From contig CP136063.1 of the NCBI GenBank assembly GCA_032622095.1, forward strand, positions 75,245,980-75,309,979: a stretch of 64,000 nucleotides of DNA, read 5' to 3'. How positions within the stretch are numbered: position 1 is the stretch's first letter; each line of letters opens with the position of its first letter. Under the pieces are notes generated by a model. It searched no databases, was not told the DNA's origin, and saw nothing but the letters and a program-made list of their open reading frames with translations. Positions 58,411-64,000 of this stretch are shown here, piece by piece. The translations under genes and the position numbers were made by a program. Origin of the DNA: Siphonodentalium dalli. Taxonomy: Eukaryota > Mollusca > Scaphopoda > Gadilida > Siphonodentaliidae.

Positions 58411-58824
58411 ATATTTAGTTTTCCATTAGGTATGTGTCTCAACATAATGTGACCCGCCATATCAAATCCAGTCGTAAGTCGGGATTTTTTTTACCCTGTG
58501 CCAATGCATTCTCTTATATATGCGAGTCGACCATAGGTCGCCTCGCATATATAAGAGAATGCATTCTATATGCTTCTATATATGTGTGGAGCTCCCTGCA
58601 GGGTAATGGATGTTTTTTTTATTTTATGTCCTAAAAATTGTAAGAAACATTTATTTAAAAAAATTGTTAGGCCAATGCATTCTCTTATATATGCGAGGCG
58701 ACCTATGGTCGACTCGCATATATAAGAGAATGCTTGGCACAGGGTAAAAAAAAATCCCGACTTACGACTGGATTTGATGGCGGGTCACATATTTAGTTTT
58801 CCATTAGCTGTGTGTCTCAACATA
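58411..58824. repeat. 36-bp direct repeats flanking element G
   Basis: ATATTTAGTTTTCCATTAG followed by a TGTGTCTCAACATA block occurs at 58411-58446 and again at 58789-58824 with two or three differences, immediately outside both ends of element G. Confidence 0.9.
58449..58788. mobile_element. Foldback element G with rearranged interior
   Basis: GTGACCCGCCATATC and its complement are the termini. Two cores lie at about 58500-58566 and 58672-58738. The right arm of the first core is cut after GAATGCATT and the second lost two bases near its end. The central section (CTCCCTGCAGGGTAATGGAT, TGTCCTAAAAATTG) is inverted relative to the 8085 copy. Confidence 0.88.
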
Positions 58825-58986
58825 TTGTTCATTAATTGAGAGTGATGTTACCGGAGCAACAGAACGTCTCGCACGCTCCGGGACTCGACTCCAGTCCTCT
58901 GCATGTCGACCGAATGAGGGGTTTATCCAGCGTCGTGCGGGGTGACACGGTGCGGTGCTATAGAAAGTATTGATTGGTTTGATTAA

Positions 58987-59244
58987 CCCTTTCATGGCGG
59001 AACCTGCGCTGGTGCAGCATTAAAGATCATTTGCCAGTGCATTCTTTTATATACATATGCGAGTCTCCCATAAGGAGCATCGCATATATATTATAATGCA
59101 CTGGCTTGCAAGATCAATGTAAATATTGTTAGGCCAATTTATTATTTTATATGTTCGAGGCTTCCTATAGGAGATACGCATTATAAGAGAATGGATTGAC
59201 TCAGGGTTTTCGCACTATTTCAGGAAGCTCCAGTCATGGAAGGG
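58987..59244. mobile_element. TTAA element H3, copy 2
   Basis: CCCTTTCATGGCGGAACC and GCTCCAGTCATGGAAGGG are the ends. TTAA (58983-58986) flanks the left; the right is TCAA, one change away. Two diverged core hairpins lie at about 59034-59105 and 59133-59200. Confidence 0.88.
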
Positions 59245-59719
59245 TCAATGTCGTTGTAGCCGCTATGTCATATCATGACGTTGCCAATTTTATAGGTGGA
59301 GAAAGACAGCACTGATGGTTAATTTCACCACTGCACGTAGAAAACACCGACCCCTCTCATAAATCAACTCAGATACACGAATCAGGTTACTCTAGCTCCC
59401 TTACTGTACCACATCCCCGACGCTTCCCGTCACAATCCGGCATATCCTCAAAGATTATATCCTGCTGCATTGTGGGCCATATAGTCACAAACGCTAGTGG
59501 ACTGGGCCGCATGCATTTGTTCCTATATAGCTGTGGTACAAACTACAAGACAGAGTTAAGTTCCCTTAATTGCTACACTATTCATTTTGATTTGATCCGA
59601 CCAATTCCCAAATGCATATGATCAGTCCAGTTTCTCAAAATAATGTCTTGAAAGAAAAGGTCTTGAATAAAAAACGTAAGATTTCCTTATATTCTGTGTA
59701 CGTGATGGCAGTGGTCATA

Positions 59720-59790
59720 CCAGCGTAGCGAGGGGACTGAACTCGATCTGAGACCAGCGTAGCAAGGGGACTGAACTCGATCTGCTTTGC
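59720..59790. repeat. 36-bp tandem pair
   Basis: ACCAGCGTAGCGAGGGGACT followed by GAACTCGATCTG occurs twice in tandem. Confidence 0.9.
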
Positions 59791-59892
59791 AGTTTGGCTT
59801 TGGCATTCGTAATTATCACTTTTTCCCCCGAAATACTCATATATTCCTCACGATAGTTCGATAGTCTAACTCGGAATTCTTTCACTTTTCAG

Positions 59893-59999
59893 TACTGCTT
59901 CTCCGTCACATACAAAATAGAAGGACAGCGACAATACGACCTCCGCAGTGATACAGAAGGTGACTGTAACGCCTGGGTGGACGCAATACAAAGAGCGAG
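59893..59999 (+). CDS. PH-domain C-terminal exon of a host gene
   Basis: This 107-bp exon has a pyrimidine-rich acceptor (TTCTTTCACTTTTCAG) and a strong donor (GAG followed by GTAAGG). Only one frame is open. It reads YCFSVTYKIEGQRQ, then YDLRSDTEG, then DCNAWVDAIQRA with two bases left over. This matches the last beta strands and the closing amphipathic helix of a pleckstrin-homology domain, including the near-invariant tryptophan in the helix. PH domains bind phosphoinositides or proteins at membranes. The upstream half of the domain must be in exons to the left, probably outside the window, and no following exon was found in the next 4 kb. The parent gene cannot be named from this piece. 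Confidence 0.75.
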
Positions 60000-60117
60000 G
60001 TAAGGGCAATATAATTTTTTTTTTAAATCCACTTCTATTTGTAGTTCCCTCCTCATTTTTTTTAATTTGGAATTCTTTTATGTAAACCCTTGTTTTCCCT
60101 CGTGCATGACTTAACCG

Positions 60118-60132
60118 TCAAATTACATTTCA
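60118..60132. repeat. Left copy of a 15-bp direct repeat around H3 copy 3
   Basis: TCAAATTACATTTCA here is repeated at 61041-61055, just beyond the right TTAA. Confidence 0.85.
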
Positions 60133-61034
60133 TTTGCGCTGGTGCAGCATTAACAGATCATGTGCCAGTGCATTCTCTTATGTATGCGAGTCTCCCATAG
60201 GGAGCCTCGCATATATAAGAGAATGCACTGGCTTTACAAGATCAAGGTAAATATTGTTTGGCTAATGCATTCTCTTATATATGCGAGGCGCCCTATACAT
60301 GTATATATATATATATATATATACATATCTATTATATATTTTGGAAGATCTGTGTGTCTGTCTGTGTGTCTGTGTGTCTGTGTGTTCGCGATGAACTCGA
60401 AAAATGCCCACCCGATTTCGATGAAACTTGGTATGTGGCGGTATTTTCGGCCGGGGACGAACATAGGCATATTAATTTGTCCGTGCGACATGACCTTGAC
60501 CTTGAAATCGGGTCATTTCAAGGTCAAACGCCCGAATATCACGGGATTTCGATGAAACTTGGTATGTGGGGGTACTTTCTTATGGCGAGTCTCATAAGCA
60601 TATTCATTTGCCCGTGCGACGTGACCTTGACCTTGAAATCGGGTAACTTCAAGGTCAAATCGCCAATTTTGATGGGATTTCGACGAAATTTGATACGTGG
60701 GGTTACTTTTGTCCACTGATTGTTTTGGACGGGTCCAATCGTGACCCCGACCAGACCTTGATCAATTCAAGGTCAAATCGGGTAAAATCGGATTGATTTC
60801 GACGGGCACGTTTGTCGGGTACTTTTGTCCGGGCAGTGTTTTTGGACTGGTCAAATCGTGACCCCACTTGACCTTGACCTTCAAAATGGACAATTCAAGG
60901 TCAAAGCCCGGACGAAGTCGGGTCACCTTCTAGTATATATATATATGGGCGACTCGCATATGTAAGAGAAATTAGAGAATGCATTGGCACAGGGTTTTCG
61001 CAAAAAAATTAGGAAGCTCCAGCCATGGAATTGT
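60133..61034. mobile_element. TTAA element H3, copy 3, with repeat J nested in its second core
   Basis: The left part starts at TTTGCGCTGGTGCAGCATTA and has a good core at about 60170-60233. The second core begins at 60262, is split after GAGGCGCCCTATAC by repeat J, and resumes at about 60947 with GGGCGACTCGCATATG. The right end reads GCTCCAGCCATGGAATTG before TTAA (61035-61038). The left TIR is missing. Confidence 0.8.
60302..60945 (-). repeat. CAAGGTCA-rich repeat J, copy 2
   Basis: It is flanked by (TA)n tracts (60303-60324 and 60936-60945). Reading the minus strand, it begins ACTAGAAGGTGACCCGACTT and ends in a CACAGACA tract and CCAAAATATATAATAGATA, as in copy 1. It contains at least three subrepeats of about 120 bp with GACCTTGACCTTGAAATCGG and GATTTCGATGAAACTTGGTA. 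Confidence 0.85.
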
Positions 61035-61263
61035 TAATCATCAAATTACATTTCAATGACCCACTAATCAGTCTATTTTTGATCAAATTCGACAATATAA
61101 ATCGCCTTGTATTATATAATATAGGATACTGCTTCAATATCTAGAACTGTCTATGACCATTTATGTTGGGAAGAATAAAATATAAAAAATAAAATTCGCC
61201 TCCCGCCCCATTTTTCTGAAAACAATTGGATGTAAATATATAGAGAATCTCCAATGAGTTATG

Positions 61264-61533
61264 TTGGGATATAAGGTTTTATGAAACGAGTTTGATAAAT
61301 TTGATTAACAACGAGTCGTATACGTGTTGTGAATCAAATTTATCACACGAGTTTCAAAAAATCTTATGTCCCAACTAGATATGGCAATGAATGTGAGCAG
61401 AATAAAACAGGGTCGCCATTTTCGTTTCACATAGTGGCCCTTGAAACAAGTGGAATGTTTCCACTTGTTTCAATGGTCTCTACGTGAAACGAAAATGGTG
61501 ACCCTGTTTTATTCTGCTCACATTCCTTGCCAT
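61264..61533. repeat. Two adjacent hairpins sharing outer words
   Basis: Hairpin 1 (61264-61376) pairs TTGGGATATAAGGTTTTATG with its mirror around an AACAACGAG/GTGTTGT tip. Hairpin 2 (61381-61533) pairs ATGTGAGCAGAATAAAACAG, CCATTTTCGTTTCAC and TTGAAACAAGTGGAA with near-perfect complements. ATGTTGGGA at 61261 and TCCCAACAT at about 61540 bracket both. Confidence 0.85.
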
Positions 61534-61549
61534 ATATGGTCCCAACATA

Positions 61550-62460
61550 ACGAGTTGAAGATATTGTATATCGCATGGAAAAAACTAGAGCTTTATGCCT
61601 TTTTAACAATAGATATCCTTCCTGTACACCATCATCATATTCATTAGAAACTATTTTTCCTTCATGTACACCATCATCATATTCATCAGAAACTGTTTTC
61701 CCCGGGGAGATGGGTTTCCATAATATAAGTTTCTTAGCTTCCACCTTTACATCCACATTGCATGCTGTGTGCTTTTCTGTCTTGTTTACTATTTAGGTGT
61801 ATTGTAGGTCACAATAAATATGATCAAACCAATATAAATGACCAGGAATTATATATATAGGTCACATAATAGGATCGTCCATAATTGGGTCGCTGTGTCA
61901 TCAGGTAAACGTACCGATATAGTAACAACAAACCCTGGGACATATTTATTAATGACGTTCAATATCGTTGTTTGTGCGGACTGCCTACAGTGCAGTGATT
62001 TTCATCTACACGTGTCGTATCACTCCGAGTACTTTGGAACTATTTAGCGATCATCGCTGGAAGCGTGTATGCCTTGTAGAGATCAAATAGATAAATTATC
62101 CGAGAATTGGTCCGTGTCTGTAAACCGTGTAACCCCGCGTATATACGAGAGGCCATGCATGTATGAGTGTCGCGAAGTGAGCCCTTCTAAAAGCTATAAA
62201 AGTCGCTTACGCATATCTATGTGATATAATCAGACATGAACTGAATACGTATATATACTAGTGAACGACATGAAGTTCTAAGGTAATGCGTCTGCATACG
62301 AGAACAGTCAGATTTCTCTAAAAAAGAAACTATATACGACAAAGAGAAAGGTGGAGGTCGTTCCCAGAATTTGCTGATGAAGTGTGAAGATAAACTAACA
62401 TTGATAACAGTATCTTCATTAGATCATGTCAGGAATCGCTACTCTGTCTAACGCCCGTAT
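61550..62460. other. Unassigned sequence
   Basis: Two tandem copies of TACACCATCATCATATTCAT with flanks lie near 61625-61690. No gene is supported. Confidence 0.4.
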
Positions 62461-62894
62461 AGAGATCATACATGTATACCACTGTTTGAAGTTTTGACGG
62501 GGAACCTTATAAAGTCGAAAAAATAACGCGGGGAATATATTTCTTATAGTTGTTATATGTTCCTCAATAATGTACTTCATTGTAGGTGAATGTCCCAACT
62601 CAAAGTTGCATGTTTTTCTCTGACTTTTGTGACCCGATATCGCAATAAGCATTGAATTAATTACCCAGGATAATTTCCATAATTGTAATCGACGCAAAGC
62701 AAAATCGCTCACAAATTCACTTAAATCGTGAAATTCGTGTTGAGACCTTCGCCTATACAGTGAAGTACATTATTAGGAACAGACAATAAATAAGAAATCT
62801 ATTCCCCGCGTTATTTTTTCGACTTTATAAGGTTCCCTTTCAAAACTTCAAAAAGTTCCAACTGTAGGTTTTGTACTGGTGGGATATGATCTCT
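62461..62894. mobile_element. Foldback element L, copy 2
   Basis: AGAGATCATACATGTATACC, CCTTATAAAGTCGAAAAAAT and GGGGAATATATTTCTTAT are mirrored on the right, ending GTACTGGTGGGATATGATCT. It matches 18382-18803. Confidence 0.8.
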
Positions 62895-63180
62895 ACGGGC
62901 GTTATCAGCATTGTTTTTTTTATATTTTTCAAAGATATCAGCAAATAACATATGTTATTACCAACGAGCTATCGCTACAATTCATCTCGGATAGTGCAAA
63001 AACTGGATATCGGATAGATTTGTTTTTAAGGAGATTTTAGCGTTCAAATGTCACAACCTCGAAATTGCATGGTGACCGATGTCATGCACTAAAACAGTCA
63101 TATCTTCTCAACAGTCAAATTTATGGGAACGCATTCATAGTGAACATGCAAAATGGATATGTACCTCATTCTCTACCAAG

Positions 63181-63478
63181 TGTGTGTGTGTGAGGGTGTG
63201 TGTGTGTGTGTGTTATTTATATACATGTAGTAGTTTATTCTAACCTCCCTTTGGGAGAATCTAAATTACAATGCGTATTTATATAACATATGGACAATTT
63301 GTGTACAGATGTGGTCAATAAAATAATAAGAAATGGAGATAAAAAAAAATTGAAAAAGACGAAATCTATGGAAAGTCTATAGTATGAACGTCCTATAAAT
63401 TCACACACGAGCTCACACGCGTGTGGATTGAGTTATTTCATTTAAAATAAGAATAAAAGTTGCGGCTCCGATACTGTG
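63181..63478 (-). mobile_element. LINE 3' UTR and (AC)n tail
   Basis: Downstream of the minus-strand stop at 63479 lies AT-rich sequence with a short CTCCCAAAGGGAG hairpin, then TAGAATAAACTACTACATG, then a CA dinucleotide tract (63181-63213). A small hairpin followed by a simple-repeat tail is usual for non-LTR retrotransposon 3' ends. Confidence 0.6.
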
Positions 63479-64000
63479 TCAGGTTTCACCGCGGATTACT
63501 GTGCAAGCCTTCCACAAGAAATGAGCCGAGTCTATTATAAAACCGTCGAAGATTTCGTCTGAGAGTCCATAGTTGACTATGTTATAATTTCCAAGAACAG
63601 TTGCTATCAGGTTCCCGTGGTGTAGTGAATCTATACTAAAGAAAGTTTCAATGCCATACCGCGTGATCACAAGGTCAAGGAAGGAATCTCTGAATTCGGT
63701 AACTAGTTCACCGCAGCACAAACATAAGGCATGATGTATTTCATTGTCATATAATCTGCCACACGCGTGACACATCATGTGGTTTAGGTAAGACGTCTTG
63801 TTGAGAAGTCGAGCCAAGTGTCTTAGTTCAGTCGCATACTGTGGATACTTGCTCAGTAATACCCATATGCCCCATGTAGATAGAGGGTCGCCGTGCATTA
63901 GATGAGCAGTTTCGAGCAAAGGATCCATAGAAACTCTATGCGTCCACTTGCGTGTGTATTCCTCGGCGATCTTAGCTTTCACAAGAGATTTCCACGTCTT
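63479..64000 (-). CDS. LINE reverse-transcriptase C-terminal region, partial
   Basis: An uninterrupted frame of 173 codons and a stop runs off the right edge; its first residues in the window are KTWKSLVKAKIAEEYTRKW. It contains CHACGRLYDNEIHHALCLC, a C-x2-C-x8-H-x3-C motif, followed by an F/L-rich helical segment. This layout is that of the post-polymerase C-terminus of CR1/jockey-like non-LTR retrotransposons. Endonuclease and polymerase domains would lie beyond the window. The frame is intact, unlike the relic at 9868, so this copy may be younger. Clade is not determined. Confidence 0.7.
   Translation of the reverse strand, partial: KTWKSLVKAKIAEEYTRKWTHRVSMDPLLETAHLMHGDPLSTWGIWVLLSKYPQYATELRHLARLLNKTSYLNHMMCHACGRLYDNEIHHALCLCCGELVTEFRDSFLDLVITRYGIETFFSIDSLHHGNLIATVLGNYNIVNYGLSDEIFDGFIIDSAHFLWKACTVIRGET

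Noticed and set aside
60160-60719. 131- and 153-codon plus-strand frames
   Set aside because: They run from an H3 core hairpin into repeat J; the residues reflect TA, GT and CAAGGTCA repeats.
61838-62047. 69-codon plus-strand frame with a CTACAG acceptor-like site
   Set aside because: No recognisable domain; a terminal-exon reading is possible but unsupported.

Overview
The window looks like a stretch of animal nuclear genome, most likely from a mollusc or another lophotrochozoan. It is AT-rich and has no operons, ribosome-binding sites or long reading frames. It contains a tRNA-derived SINE with recognisable A and B boxes and an (ATCA)n-type tail, two non-LTR retrotransposon C-termini, one convincing spliced exon, and a very high density of short palindromic DNA elements. 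The mollusc assignment rests on the general look of the SINE tail and of the CAAGGTCA-rich repeats; it is an inference from memory, not a search.

Gene content is thin. The best host-gene signal is a 107-bp exon at 59893-59999 (+) encoding the last strands and C-terminal helix of a PH domain, with good splice sites on both sides. A weaker candidate is a signal-peptide-bearing first exon at 22915-23095 (-). Two further exon-like frames lie at 12266-12520 and 12877-13140 (-). A LINE reverse-transcriptase C-terminus runs off the right edge (63479-64000, -), and a decayed one sits at 9868-10075 (+). Everything else appears intronic or intergenic.

The dominant content is non-autonomous mobile DNA. 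At least nine terminal-inverted-repeat groups (called here B, D, F, H1, H2, H3, S, U and related remnants) are bounded by TTAA, the target of piggyBac-type transposases. Many copies keep TTAA exactly at both ends. They sit at 2659-3165, 5102-5585, 10295-10649, 11230-11621, 20352-20930, 23582-23683, 23780-24194, 29353-29797, 37943-38104, 43390-43742, 47044-47943, 48699-48938, 51822-52407 and 58987-59244. Other families are foldbacks with TA-type or unclear targets (G, J, K, L, M, P, W and the hairpin at 30879-31096). No transposase gene is visible, so all must be mobilised, if at all, from elsewhere.

The most striking structure is a 67-bp near-perfect palindromic core, about 32 bp per arm around ATA. 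It recurs about 18 times (8.1-11.5 kb, 23.8 kb, 34.7 kb, 48.8 kb, 58.5-61 kb). Elements with four different terminal repeats and two different target types carry it, so one hairpin module appears to have been captured or exchanged among otherwise unrelated element families.

Region by region: 0-7 kb holds a 30-bp minisatellite and a GC-rich satellite split by a TTAA element. 7-12 kb is a cluster of palindromic-core elements with nested insertions and a LINE tail. 13-18.8 kb holds foldbacks and a recent 540-bp duplication. 20-24 kb has a SINE split by a TTAA element, then the secreted-peptide candidate. 25-36 kb has degenerate CpG repeats, several perfect hairpins and a roughly 184-bp tandem array. 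36-50 kb has minisatellites, a tandem array of hairpins and more TTAA elements. 50-54.2 kb is an inverted duplication in which one arm carries an insertion and the other is the empty site. 58-64 kb has further core elements, the PH exon, a nested CAAGGTCA repeat and the LINE end.
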